A DNA stretch of 64,000 nucleotides from Branchiostoma floridae (lineage: Eukaryota > Chordata > Leptocardii > Amphioxiformes > Branchiostomatidae). Below the pieces are notes generated by a model. The model did no database searches. It was given only the letters and a program-made list of their open reading frames with translations, and had not been told where the DNA came from. This document shows, piece after piece, positions 1 through 11,886 of the stretch (position 1 is the first letter of the stretch; each line of letters opens with the position of its first letter). The DNA is taken from the NCBI RefSeq assembly GCF_000003815.2, contig NC_049981.1, positions 31,436,836 to 31,500,835 on the forward strand, written 5' to 3'. The position numbers and the translations under genes are program-made.

Positions 1-32
1 AAGGCATGGTGCTTCGACAACTTTCACAGATA

Positions 33-146
33 CTAAAAGAAGAACGTTTCCAAGAAAACGTAGAAAACAAAACCCAAGATGGCGATGATCAGGAAGTTGA
101 TCGTCAGTAGCTGGACCTGTTGGATGGTCTGCTTGTCTAATTCCAT
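33..146 (-). CDS. Phospholamban/sarcolipin-like membrane micropeptide, copy 1
   Basis: A single-exon 37-residue reading frame. The ATG at 146 has a strong Kozak context (AACACCATGG) and the stop is TAG at 33-35. Residues 1-12 are polar (MELDKQTIQQVQ); residues 13-32 form one hydrophobic span (LLTINFLIIAILGFVFYVFL); the tail is ETFFF. The I-N-F of residues 16-18 aligns with I33-N34-F35 of phospholamban, and Gln12 and Leu14 align with Gln29 and Leu31. Asn34 is known to matter for SERCA binding, and sarcolipin also carries N-F here. Inferred role: SERCA regulator in muscle or ER membrane. The RRxS phosphorylation segment of phospholamban is absent, so the architecture is closer to sarcolipin. 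Against copy 2 there are 8 synonymous and 4 replacement codons, which indicates selection on the protein. It could be an unrelated small membrane protein; homology rests on motif reading only. Confidence 0.7.
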   Translation of the reverse strand: MELDKQTIQQVQLLTINFLIIAILGFVFYVFLETFFF

Positions 147-2616
147 GGTGTTTTCTTTTGGGTGGGTTTTGGTATTCTCAGTCCACTTCTCTTAACTTGA
201 TGCCTTCGGGTCAGTGAGTTAACCACTGCTCCAAGGAAGACTTCTCGTAGCCTACTTTTATGTCATCACACACAAAGAGCATAACATGTTCACAACAGTT
301 CACGAAAACTAACAAATTCTTGGCTTGAATTGGGATGCGTATAGGTTCCACATTGGAAAAATAGACTTTTAAGTACTTGTTTGCTTTTGTTGTCTCAATT
401 CAAGCCACCAAACATACGAGAAACACATACAAAATATGAAAAGGTCTGTCGGAGCTTCAGTCGAGTCGTTGAAGCGGTGCTGTCGATACAGCGGTGAATG
501 AAGTGGCAGATCGAGCGAGGCCGCGGCCGTCGGCAAGCCGTGAAAATGTTATCTACCAGGGTTGGACAGGTTTTCTAAAATTCACTTGTCCTATCAGACA
601 AGCACACAAAAAATTTTACTTGCCCGAACTAATTTTTGACTTGCCCAAAATTGAAATGTCAACGTTATATACATTTTCACCTCCAGCAATGGAATTCTTA
701 TTATTGCCTCTGTTTCTCTATGTTGGCCATTGCTTGATATCATGACTGCAAAAAGTATATAAAATCGCACTGGACATAGAGCTAGTGGACTTGTCCAACC
801 TTGTCTACATAAAAACGTATGATTTGCAAAAGCACGAAAACCTTGATGCTGCGGGCGAATCTGATACATGGCATGGAAAAATAGAAACGACAGCGATATC
901 ATTATGCTGTGACACTCGAGTATGGACACTCGAGTGGAAGGACTGCAAGAGAAGCCAGTACAGTTTACTGTGATGCAAGGGGATCCCAACCACAAGGAAC
1001 ACATAAAGAAGCAATGGTCTGCGTCAAGCTCCGTTTGGAATTGTATCTACAGGTTTCTTCGTGAAAACTTTCGGTATCATACTCTGTTAACGTTGGTACT
1101 ACATGAAGTGTTGGCATATCAGTTCATTTAGAATCAGCAGAGTCTGGATATCTTTAAGTAGTCTTTCGGCAATCATGATGTTACCAATCACATGCTGAAA
1201 TTTAAATTGCAATTATTAGACCTTTTTTATATTGAAATGCTGGGCCAAAATAAGTGTCTATCTAATATGTAGATGTACTCTTTTTTTTTATTCAGTCAAA
1301 TTATTCAGAAAACCGTACAGTATTTCTATAACAGTTCTGAAAATGCGAGTTTAATAGTTTTTTCAACATACTGATTTGTTAGTATTTCCTGATTCTAACA
1401 TATAACATGCGTTCATAAATTCTGAAGAGGGTTTGCCTGATCGTATCCTTTGACTTGACGTGGTTTTTAGCTCTGTAGGTATGTAGGTATGTGTAAATAG
1501 TAAAGTTACGTAGATTTAACCGACATCAAGTCGTACAACATTAACCTGGAATCCAGGCTGTTCCCAGGGCCCACAAAGGCTAGCCTCCACCAGACTTTTC
1601 TCCGGGGGTACGGGGATGATAGAATTAGGCAAAAAATCCCGAAATTGGCCAGGGTAGTCAGTTCACGCTAAGGTACTAGTAAATCTTTACTGGTCCCTGC
1701 AGCAGGCCAAATCGTCTGGTGGCAAAACTCCCATGGCAAATTATTATCTGTGTAATAACCAGCATAGTCAGTCTGGTAAAGACAACTTAAAGGTCAGCTC
1801 TTCTGCACGGCCATCTGGTCTAGCATAATCCCAAGGAAATGTTACTTCAACTTTCATTGAACCGGGTTATTGACTAAATTATCGTAACGAGCGTAGTTGG
1901 TCAGACGTGTATAGAATTTTACAGTGCCAACTAATCTCAGCCTACAGCCCTGGGAGAGACTTGGACTCGTTTTTTTTTCATACATGCAACAACAAGGAAG
2001 AGACGGAAACCAACGAACAAACAAGCTTTAATCACAACTCTGATGGAAATGTGTAAAAGAATGCATGACTAGTTTGTATTGCGTGAATTTCAGATATGTA
2101 GATAATCTGTGTTTTGCTGTCTGGTCATGTAAGGGCAATAACAATGTAGCAGTCTCAGGACATCCGGGTATCCTGATATGGATGCTGAATACTAGCTGGA
2201 GGTCATGCTTTTGTGGTGAACAGTATTTCTTCGATCTTTCTTCTGACTACAGCATGCTTTTGACTACAGGCCGTAGCATTCGTTTGTGTGCAGCGTTCTA
2301 TACGAAAATTACTTTTATAGGCACATCCACGGGAGTGCCTCGTTCATAAGGCCACCTCTTGAATTATGCGCAATCTCTTTTCGACCAGCAGTAGGTTGCT
2401 ATTGGCAACAGGTGCTCATAGATATGTTCTTTTTTCTATAATTACATGCTTGTACTACATTGTATTAGTCTAAACTACTAGGGGCTGCAAGAGGTTTCCA
2501 TGTATCACATCTTTCCAGTTACATATGTACATGTATCACACTGGACAAGTAAGCAGTTTCTTACAATCACAAGGTGTATGCTACTAAGACATCTTGCTTC
2601 AGTAAGACAACGGACA
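147..2616. other. Intergenic region between micropeptide copies 1 and 2
   Basis: No gene supported. The first 150 bases, upstream of copy 1, share short blocks with the region upstream of copy 2 (TGCCTTCGGGT near 200 and ATCACACACAAAGA near 266), candidate promoter or 5' leader. A small inverted-repeat transposon lies at 1579-1783. The remainder is AT-rich and unrecognised; short open frames in it show no family resemblance. Confidence 0.5.
1579..1783. mobile_element. MITE, family 'CTAGCCTCCACCAG'
   Basis: Begins GCTAGCCTCCACCAGAC and ends GTCTGGTAAAGAC, an imperfect terminal inverted repeat. A second copy in opposite orientation lies at 60990-61172 (starting TAGTCTCTACCAGAC, ending TGGAGGCTAGTCTG), with internal sequence alignable over most of its length. 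A truncated copy is at 49341-49395. It is non-coding and so a non-autonomous DNA transposon. Confidence 0.65.
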
Positions 2617-2730
2617 CTAAAAGAAGAACGTCTCCAAGAAAACGTAGAACACAAAGCACAAGATGGCGATGATGAGGAAGTTGATCACCAGTAGTTGGAC
2701 CTGTTGAAGGGTTTCTTTATCCAGCTCCAT
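2617..2730 (-). CDS. Phospholamban/sarcolipin-like membrane micropeptide, copy 2
   Basis: Single-exon, 37 residues, ATG at 2730 (context TAAACCATGG) and TAG stop at 2617-2619. N-terminus MELDKETLQQVQ, one membrane span from about residue 13 to 32 (LLVINFLIIAILCFVFYVFL), tail ETFFF as in copies 1 and 3. It differs from copy 1 at Q6E, I8L, T15V and G25C; the Cys at 25 lies where phospholamban also has a Cys/Leu-rich face. The 3' flank is near-identical to copy 1 and short blocks upstream are also shared (about 2775-2790 and 2830-2860), so the duplication included flanking DNA. Inferred to sit in the sarco/endoplasmic reticulum membrane and bind SERCA. No second coding exon is needed: start and stop lie in one open frame. 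Confidence 0.7.
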   Translation of the reverse strand: MELDKETLQQVQLLVINFLIIAILCFVFYVFLETFFF

Positions 2731-3366
2731 GGTTTAGACGTTACTTAATGTTCTTATTCGCGATTCTTGCTGCCTTCGGGTAAGAAGGTCTTGTCTGGGG
2801 TCTTGCCCGCTTGCAACCAGCGTGCTTGATATTATCACACACAAAGATCATAACATAACATTGGCGAAATATGTAGACAACATAAGTCGTAGAAGTGGGA
2901 AGTAAAGAGTGACTTTTCAATTTCAAAAATTGATACTTTCTTCTCGACAAAAAATGGCAGATACGCTCTTGGATGTCCCACCTCAAGCCACAGTATAGAA
3001 GATACGTCACGAGACAGACTATCGGGTCTGACGTCTGCACGTTGCTGTGAAGTCAGCAATGATGGTGTGTTCTTGCCGTTACGTCAGCAATGATGTCATG
3101 GTTCTTGAGCGTGAAAATTTCTCGGGTATGGAGTCGGTGCGCGTAGCTAAGGTCATGGCAGGCTAAATGCCTAAGTTATTGTTAATTGAAAATCTTTGCT
3201 GTTTACATGTTGTTGATGGTATTTGTTTAAAGCTTCTGGGTAAAGAGTATTGAAAGCCGCAGATTGGCGATATGCTGCATTCCAGGTGAAAGAAATAAAC
3301 TGAAACTAAAGCTTTGGAATCTCCAATTCTCTGAAAAAAGGAGTCGTTCATAGCGCGAAAATGTTC

Positions 3367-3525
3367 ATCTCCAAGCAGATCCTACGGTGCCCTAAGATAG
3401 TATCAAAGCTTGCCAAGGAGTATAGACGGCCAAAGGGAGTCAGACGGGCACTGAAGGTGCACACTCCTAGGCCGGCTTCACTACTCTGCCAGCTTTTGCT
3501 ACGATAGGATCTGCTTGGAGATTAG
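3367..3525. mobile_element. MITE, family 'CTCCAAGCAGATCCTAC'
   Basis: Terminal inverted repeats start TCTCCAAGCAGATCCTACGG and end GGATCTGCTTGGAGATTAG. The internal arms (near ATAGTATCAAAGCT and AGCTTTTGCTACGATA) are also complementary, so the element can fold. Relatives in this window are at 7708-7909, 39035-39121, 43302-43337 (one end only), 44914-44968 (one end) and 62154-62317 (diverged). This is the most frequent transposon family here. Confidence 0.75.
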
Positions 3526-3744
3526 AAAACTTTAGCTGCGTGTGCATGTGGATGAAGCTTGAGACAACACCTGACAGTGTGTAAAAGCTCCTGGAAGCTT
3601 AAAGTGAGAGCTTCATTTGTAAAAGCGCGAAAATGTCGAGGCAGATGACGTGAAAACGACCCCTAGCGACTACAGAGCGTCATGAGGCTGTGCATATGTG
3701 TCGCGATGCACGTAGCATGACCAGGGCCGAAAGTATTAAAAAAG

Positions 3745-3990
3745 ATCAACTGCAAATATGGAAATATTATGATATTATGAAATGATGATTAGATATCAAC
3801 TGAAAAAGATGTGATTATGATATTATAATTAGATAACGTCATAATCAGCTATGAACAGATATTACGTGAATATCACGATATCGTAATCGAAGATCAACTG
3901 AAAATATGTGACTACATTGATATTAATAACTAGTTTAGTGAATATCAACTGAAAATTAGTGAATTTATGTGAATTTTTCCGCAAAAAGCT
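3745..3990. repeat. Degenerate AT-rich tandem repeat
   Basis: About four diverged units of roughly 55 bases, each containing ATCAACTGAAAA followed by an AT-rich stretch with GATATTA. The period is read by eye. Confidence 0.4.
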
Positions 3991-5191
3991 AAGAAGTGAT
4001 ATTATGTAAAAAGAATCCCGGGGGTCGACGACTTAACAATGGATTAATGCAACATCAAATTTCCATATATTTAAACAGATTTCACATTCATGCGACTGTT
4101 AATTATCTAATCTAGTAAGGTTTAGTTAGAATCAAACTCGTGGAAGTTTCACAGGTGCAAACTAGTTACCACATTGATAATAGTAACGAAAAATAAAAAG
4201 TTAAGAAAAACATCTATCATTTGGGACGTCTTGCCTTGCATACGATTTTACCTATGAAGAGATCATTGTAAATTTCATACTGTAACTGTAGTTATTGAGA
4301 CTTATGGCTAATGCGGCTATGCTACACTAGAATAGGTCGAAAAACTGTCTGCTTATCATTCAGTACAAATGTAGGTGGTTCTATATTTTAAAGCCTTGAG
4401 TAACCCCTCTTTTCAACGGATATATAAATCATAAGATCACTAAAGCCTGGTTAAGTACTCCAGAAATGCTCTCAGCTACACCGGGTAATGAAATAAAGTA
4501 GCAAAATTCCGCTGGGAATTGCATGAGGCAAAGCCCAATGCTGTTATGTCATACAGCTGTGAACAGCACGTGGACAGCACGTGATTGAAGCCGTCAAGCT
4601 GGAGGTATTGTTGTACAGTAAAACATAAAACGTCACATATAACATGGCGTCAGGACGAAATCAACAGGAATGCAGCCTAACAACCTATGTTGCATATTTT
4701 TTCTACGCATAGATATTGCAGAACATATATACGGTAAAATTGACGGGACTGGAACTATATAGAAATTAATATTTGGATGCAATCTTTGACTATCAAGAAG
4801 AATACCCAGCTTCACCAAAGTAGCCCAGGTCGTCACCTACCTTAAATCAAGGGCAATGCCTCTCTGTGTCGTCACTTCCGGTTGTCAGTGGCCACAGCCC
4901 CTGTGAGGGACAAGCATGGGCGGATGGAACATTCCTGTGCCATATTTGGAATCTACATATTTTGTTGATTTGGATTGATACTTGTTATCGAGGAAACTGT
5001 TTGACAATGTTTTGCCCTTCAGTAAGCTACATGAGATATCAAGAGATATTCCATTTCTGTAGGGGCAATCAATGAATGTATGCCAAAAAGTAGTTACTCA
5101 AGCAACTGGATATGATTTTGAAAACGCTCAGACGTTTCAAATAGTATCCACTATCCATTTGTGAAGATTAGACATCCAGGTATCGTTAACA

Positions 5192-5298
5192 TTGAAGAAG
5201 AATCAATCTTTACTTCTGGATACTTTATTTTTTTTTTTTTAAATAATAAATAAAATAAATAATAAAGTATCCAGAAGTAAAGATTGATTCTTCTTCAA
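5192..5298. repeat. Perfect 38-bp inverted repeat (hairpin)
   Basis: The left arm, TTGAAGAAGAATCAATC onward, is repeated as its exact reverse complement at the right, ending GATTGATTCTTCTTCAA. The arms are about 38 bases around an A/T-rich loop with a T tract. No element body is present; this is a small fold-back repeat. Confidence 0.8.
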
Positions 5299-6397
5299 AG
5301 TATCCACTATCTTTCGTCAGTGACACTGAAGTAATTTGGAAGGAACTGGTCTTTTACACCCTAACTATGAATGAAGATAATTTTAGATGTCCAATAGGAG
5401 ATATTGTAAGACAATGGCCATCAATCAACGAATGAAGTAAATAAATGAAATGAATCGCATGATTGTTCATCAGGATCATCAGACCATCAAAGCTACCACT
5501 TTAAAACGTTGATTTCCTTGTAAACCATTGTGTATGTTTGCGCTAAAGAATCATCCACGTTTGCACCGTGTGCTGAGTCTACACTGGATACCACATGCAC
5601 CAAAGCTATTCTAAGCTACCATGAACATCTGATATGACAGCTCTGCCTATGTCGGTCCCCCATGTGTCCATGTGTACTGTGTAAATGTACATGTATGTAC
5701 TTTAGTTTACACACATCCGGCTGTAGTGTAGATATGGACTAGGAATTAACCATTGTCTGTACGGACGGATGCCAAGGAGGTTTGCTCAGTAAACAGAGAG
5801 ACAAGAAGGAGGCATGATATTAATAATTCTTGTAATTTTCATATTCATTTTATTCTCCTTTACAGTCTGTGCTCAGGAAATTTATGCAATCAATTCAAAA
5901 AGACATGAACAGCCCCAACATCATATGTACCAATCTCAATGAAGCACAATAATTGTAAAGCCCATCTATAGCAAAATCATTTGATAAATTCGTGGCCTCT
6001 TCACTCAGTGCGAACTACTATACGATCTATTTGAAGAAACACTTTCAAATCCACGCAGGTCTAGCCTGGATGCCAGACTGTTTTCAGGGCCTAATGAGTT
6101 ACACAGGTTGTACTTATAAACAAATTACGCTGCTATTTTCGACAAAAATAACTCAATACACCCTTGAGCCATATCTACTCCGTGATTCTACTCTGTGATA
6201 GCCTGTTGGTCAGCTGTGGTGCGTTGTAGCTGGCCACCTGTGGTATGAATGGTCATCAATCATAGGTTCTCTTTCTACAGCTCGAGATCCTTTCTACAGC
6301 CATCTGGCCAGACCCCTACACGGTGGATGCCATTGAGATCGTGCTGGGGGGGGGGGGTCTAGAATCCAGGCTAACACAGGTGGGTATGACTGTTCTA

Positions 6398-6617
6398 AGG
6401 CTTAGGTCCCATCGATCCTAGGTCCTACCCGGGCCCGGCTTGGATGTTTAGGGAAACGAAAAATGAAACTGTGGAAACGAAAAATGAAAAGGGATATACA
6501 TAAATTATACTCATGACTAATTTAAAAAAAAGTTCTGCGTGTTTTGTTGCCTTTCTTATTTTTCGTTTCCGAAAGCTACCCGGACGGGTCCCGGGTTGGG
6601 AATCGGGACCTAAGCCT
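6398..6617. mobile_element. MITE with AGGCTTAGGTCCC inverted termini
   Basis: Starts AGGCTTAGGTCCC and ends GGGACCTAAGCCT, a 13-bp perfect terminal inverted repeat, with GC-rich subterminal sequence around CCCGGGCC and CCCGGG. Lies 57 bases 3' of micropeptide copy 3. Related GGGACCTAAGCC-type sequence recurs near 33520 and 36690. Confidence 0.6.
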
Positions 6618-6673
6618 AATATAGGCAACTGCTTATTCATCACAACCGTGCATGGCATGTCATACTTTGTGCT

Positions 6674-6787
6674 CTAGAAGAAAAACGTCTCGAAGAAAAC
6701 AATGCAGACGATACACAAGACTGCGATGATGAGGAAGTTGATGACCAGAAGCTGGACCTGTCGGATGGTCTCTGGCTCTATCTCCAT
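6674..6787 (-). CDS. Phospholamban/sarcolipin-like membrane micropeptide, copy 3
   Basis: Single-exon, 37 residues, ATG at 6787 (context CAACGATGG), TAG at 6674-6676. This is the most diverged of the three: N-terminus MEIEPETIRQVQ, span LLVINFLIIAVLCIVCIVFF, tail ETFFF. It looks most like phospholamban, with C25 and C28 in an Ile/Val/Leu-rich span, Arg9-Gln10 before it, and the shared Q-x-L-L-V-I-N-F core. Relative to copy 2 the third codon positions are changed at many sites while the core Q-V-Q-L-L-V-I-N-F-L-I-I-A is unchanged, the pattern expected of a translated, constrained peptide. Upstream DNA is not recognisably similar to that of copies 1 and 2, so this duplication is older. Confidence 0.7.
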   Translation of the reverse strand: MEIEPETIRQVQLLVINFLIIAVLCIVCIVFFETFFF

Positions 6788-7707
6788 CGTTGCTTAGCAA
6801 CTTCTTGGCCTTGCGTCTGTCTTAAGGAGTATCAACGTCTTACACTATCCTGCTGTATGGTCGTTTCCTTCTTGGACGTTCTTGTGATGCAGTCTTGGTC
6901 CAAGAGCGCCTCTTGCCCGACTCTACGACACCGGGTTTTAGAGCCTAGGCTCCAACTGCACCGATGACAATGCGCTTCTTTTGAAATGTCGAGGGAAGAA
7001 ACAAGCATCATTGCATCCATTAAAGCAAATAAGTGATTTCAAATCACAAAGAAGAATTTTCTTCAATTTCCGCTGTTAAAATTCGCAATGGTAGCTGAAA
7101 AACATGATTCAGCATTGCCCAATCAAGAAATAAGATTATTTTTGTCAAAACGTTGGAAAGCTTTCCAATTTCCAGTTCTACGTCGCAAGGAAACGGTGAA
7201 AAACACATTCACAGGGACACTTCTGGATGAGTTCACGTGCTGTGCTTTTTGCTATACGTTTGCTGTGATTTTTCCATAGAAACATGGTTAAACGGCTGTA
7301 ATATACGCACACATTCAGTCGGTGAAAACTGTGCAACACTCCCCTCTGCTCAACACGGCAATGGTTACTACCGCAGTGGCGACTGAAGCTTGCTGACTTA
7401 GAGTGGCAGAACTTGGTAAGTGCAGATCACCATAAGCCAGGAGAAAGTGTGACAGGTGCAGATAGATAGAGGCCTTGGGCAAATGGTGGATGACGTCAGC
7501 ATTGTCGTCGGCAAAGTCTTATCCAACGTCATCAGGTCAGGGGTAATCGTGTGGGTCGGCTCCCCTGATGATTGGTCGGTGTTGCTTTCGTCATGTGACC
7601 GATTCGTTCACGTCAGCAGTCATAGCCGTGATCAGATGAGACGCGTAGGATAAATCGTGGCAGGACGAAAAGTGACTAGTCCATACACGGCGAGCGCTGT
7701 CTATGTG

Positions 7708-7909
7708 TAATCTCCAAGAAGATCCTACAGTAGCATAAGGTAGTATCAAAAGAGGAGTGAAGCAGGCTCAGGAGTGTCTATGGCTAGCGGCTAGCGGAGG
7801 CACACTCTCTTAGGACGTTTTCACTCCTCCAGCTTTTGATACTGTCTTATGCTACCGTTAGCCTGGAGGGTACCCAGGCTATGCTACCGTAGGATCTGCT
7901 TGGAGATTA
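7708..7909. mobile_element. MITE, family 'CTCCAAGCAGATCCTAC' (second copy)
   Basis: Starts TAATCTCCAAGAAGATCCTAC and ends GTAGGATCTGCTTGGAGATTA. The inner arms GTAGCATAAGGTAGTATCAA and TTGATACTGTCTTATGCTAC are complementary. The right half carries a short insertion containing TAGCCTGG...CCAGGCTA, the ends of the hairpin family seen at 48407. Confidence 0.75.
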
Positions 7910-10389
7910 GTCTATCTGTGCTATTATGAACGCTGTTCAAGCGGTACTCATGATCATAAGGTGCGTGCATGTGGTGGTGGTTAAAGCTATACAACCCAGG
8001 AAGGTTACAGTGCTGTTTTATTGGATGGTGGTGCTCTACATGTGATGTCTGTAACGTCAACTCTCATCAATTACGCCTTGTACCCTCTTACCACCTACTA
8101 AACGCGTCAATTTAAAGCAATCTACTAAATGTAGCTTCAGTAAACGTATGCATGCTTCAGATATCCAGGTGTTCAAGCCAAGAGGTTTTTTTTTAATGTG
8201 TAAGTCATCCTCCTACGCAGGAACATCCAAAGCGAAACCGCCTGTCTGGATGTTCCCTGCTTTCTCAACCGTCACCCTTAGTTCCTGACCGGCCTGCTTA
8301 TAAATCAAGCAAGTTTGATGGTACAAAGCGGAATTATGAGAGCTGATGCTACTAGTATAATTCAGTGCTGTGCTATAGTTAAGGGCATCCGGGGCATTAA
8401 AATAGCAACGAATCAAAAAAGAGTAAAAAGAATAACAAGAATTTGAAGTTTTGTTGGGGGCAAAATTAATTCCTGAGATAAGGAGTTCCCGTACCTCTGA
8501 AGTCCTTGAGACGTTGATGTGAGATCCTTAGTCAGACCACTGTGGGAAAATAAAATGTGGAAACAACATGTGAAAATGTTACACACAAGGGATATTCACA
8601 GTAGTAATATATACTTTTTTAAATTTATTTATTCAACAACAAATCTCAAAACAGGACAGAGAGGTGATGCACTCTAGCTACTATGCTAATCTTAAAGATA
8701 TAGTTGATGATACAACATACCAGGTGGAAAAGGGTGAAAGAACTGATGCACAGGAAAACATACCTGCAGTCCTGGATACACACAGTTCCCAATCCAGGAT
8801 GCCTCTCCGTAGCACAAGTTTACCTGAAAAGGTAATAAAATGGTATGTCTTTGTCATTCAACGGCTCTGTTAATTGTATTTTCCATGCCCATTCGCGTCG
8901 TCGATTTTATTACCCATTGCGAACCAGTACCATTGAGGCAATGTTTTCAACTGAATATGTCGTTGTTCAAAGAAACGTTGAACCGGTGGTATTGCCGGTA
9001 AAATATAACGTCGTCGAACGAAAAATCGACTCCATGTCAGATATTCTCTTATTATTACGTTTGACTTCCTACGCGTACAGCATTGGACGTCAAGCAAAAT
9101 CCCGAAGAGGGAAGTCGACAGAACACTCTGGAAGGTCATTAACCTCTAAGCTTCAGATTCTTCCTACATATATAGAGCCCGCTGGGTCGGGCGGCGTGTC
9201 CGGTGTCTCCACATCAGCAAACTGTGCCAAACAAACATGACCTTGGCATACTGGCACAGTTCTAGGTCAGGGGGACAAGGCTTTAAGCGGTGTAGGGGCT
9301 GTTTGTTGTAAATGACGGAGAGATTAGAAGAGAGGGTAAAATAATGCTCTCCATGTGTCATTGCCACCTTGATGTTAAACTAATTTTGATGAAAATAGGA
9401 TACTTACTGTTTGCATAAGAAGCCCCCCTCCCCCAATGAAAGGGGCAGATATTACATATGAAAGACCAGTGTCTGTGTAGTTTGGATGATTGATTACCAG
9501 TAATATCGAGGTATTCTCGTCAGTCAGCTTCAGACTGGTCTTTTAACCATTCTCCTCAGGACAGAGCTTGTAGTGCCACATCCAAATGGTCGTGTTGACC
9601 ATGTAAGGGCGATGTGCCGTCTGCTGGATCATTCCAGCCTTCTGGTGATAGCTGGAGCCAGTTATGGTGCCAAATATGACAGGAGGCGGATAAAGTTATA
9701 TCTGCTCCTGTGTCAGATGTGAACTACAGTGATCCCGTTTCCTTGTAATTAAATGTGAGACTGTTTCAAGAGCCTACACAGGTCATATCTTTGGCTCCAA
9801 TGTCAATATGCCCCAGTGACATTTTGCCACCCCAGGGACATGCATAGTCTATGATGCAGTCTATAGTCAGCTGTTCGGATATTTTCGTTGCTACGTTGCC
9901 ACACAGAGAAGCCGCACAGTTTCGGGTGGGGCAAGAACCAGTGACGCCCTCTCGGTCCCTCCCAGGACGTCTGCACGTAACCTCTAGACTGTCGTAAGAC
10001 CCAGACTGTCGTAAACTCCAACATAGATCATCCAATGGTCCAGAAAGGGGACAAAAACTCTTTCGTCAACATTTGTTTCTTCATACGGGTGGTATGAGAT
10101 AAGTCATGTGTGTTGGGTGGTTCCGGTGTGGGGGTTAAACACAATGCTCATCGCGAATTGTCAGTTGATCTGCTGGTAACATTAAAGCAAAAAGATTGTG
10201 TACCGCCTTGAACAACAGTGACATGTAACCATAGTCTTGTGAATCTAACTTGTGCACGATTATTGTTGCAGAAAAACACTGCACATATAGGAAGCTGTGT
10301 CCTTGCACGGAACACACGTAGCGCAAAAAGATTCCATTAATGTCTCGGCTGCAAATAAAAAGGCACTACACTCAGGCAACCAGTTTAGT

Positions 10390-10598
10390 TAGCCTCCGTT
10401 GCAGTATTCGAATGTGGCTTAGTTTATACGGGTGATACTTCCTTCCACGGCAAACTACCTTCCATGGTAAACTCCCTCCCTCGGTAAACTACCTTTCCCG
10501 GCATAAGAGAACCTAGCCAACGATGAAAATCGCAACCAGCGTCCCCCTTTCCCCCCAAAATAAAAACCGGCCCCGTTCAAAGACTGCAACGGAGGCTA
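10390..10598. mobile_element. MITE with TAGCCTCCGTTGCAGT inverted termini
   Basis: A 16-bp perfect inverted repeat: TAGCCTCCGTTGCAGT at 10390-10405 and ACTGCAACGGAGGCTA at 10583-10598. The interior has three tandem imperfect copies of a unit like CCTTCCACGGCAAACTA. Length 209 bp, non-coding. Confidence 0.7.
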
Positions 10599-11886
10599 CA
10601 GTTGAGTGCCCTATACGTGGTTTGACCTCTAGGAAATGTCCCGTCCTCCAACAAAGCACAACAAAACATGTCATCAACAGACAGATTTACGCAGAGGCAG
10701 TTACCTTAATTCCCCCACTCTTCTCTCGTTAACTCGCACTCATCGCGTGTTGTTTCCCGACCGGCCCACTGATTACATCTATTTTTCATTACCCACAGCA
10801 GCACGATGTGTACAGCAGCACGATGTGTACATGCCATATCTTTTACAGGGACGCTCCGGTTTAGGGGCGATGGACGCATACCGGCATCGCTTTGTTGGCT
10901 CTACAGCTTCAAGCAATACATGATTATACGAAAATATCGATATTTGCCATTTTGTACACCAGCTGATTGCGTTATGTTAAGAAGCACGCTAAAGAAAATA
11001 ATAATGTGTTTTTTGAAGTTATGATTAGTATATCATTATAAGTCGTGTAATATGAGCAGTGCAAGCTTGGATGCAAATGATCAGGCTCCTATAAATGAAT
11101 TTGCAGTAAGAAGAGATTAAATCTATTCTAGTCTAATGGACATTTAATAAAACATCGAACAATATGGGTGGCGTGGATAATCCCCAAGCAAAATTTGGAA
11201 GAGAAGACTGTTACTTTTCCTGGCTGCACACAAATCTTCTGATCATGACAGGGCTGCAATTTAGACAGACTTTTAGCAGATTCTTTATAATCGATGACTT
11301 CAACCTCAGGCAATTCGCAAACTGTTAAGTCCTCCATTCGTTAAAACTGCCAGATCCCAGATATTTGATCCGAGGAAAAAGTTTTGGTAACCCAACATAG
11401 AAAACTGGGTCAAGTTCAGACGTAGTAACATGACACTGCGCAGTTCTACATCAAACACATGCCAGCTGACATACGCAATATTTGGGTTATCAATACATGT
11501 AATCATATGAGTTTCAACGGGACTTACCCAGAATGCCGAGTGTAAGTCACCTATCTTTGTCACTCGGAATATTTTGGACAAACACCAATGCTGCAAGTAA
11601 AAATTTATGTAAGTCCAATTTTTGTGTTGGAAACTACAGAGAGAACTCTTTTAACTTTTTTAAATTCGTCGAGTAATTTTGTGCAATGAGATACCACCGT
11701 ATATAAACCACGGTAACCCCCCCCCCCCATTAGTCAACTGATGCCTTTGCCTCTTCCCAAGGACATGGCACATCAGCCCGGTAATGGAGAGAGTGTGTGT
11801 TTGTGTTCAGCGAAATGGCCTGTACTCAGGTCTGATCATGCCCCTTTTCATAAGGCACAGGCAAGCTATTCTAATTTTACGTTACC

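Noticed and set aside
8845-9240. 131-residue plus-strand open frame (and an 89-residue minus frame over the same DNA)
   Set aside because: No recognisable domain, no flanking exon pattern, and open frames on both strands at once, which is expected by chance in a sequence of this length.
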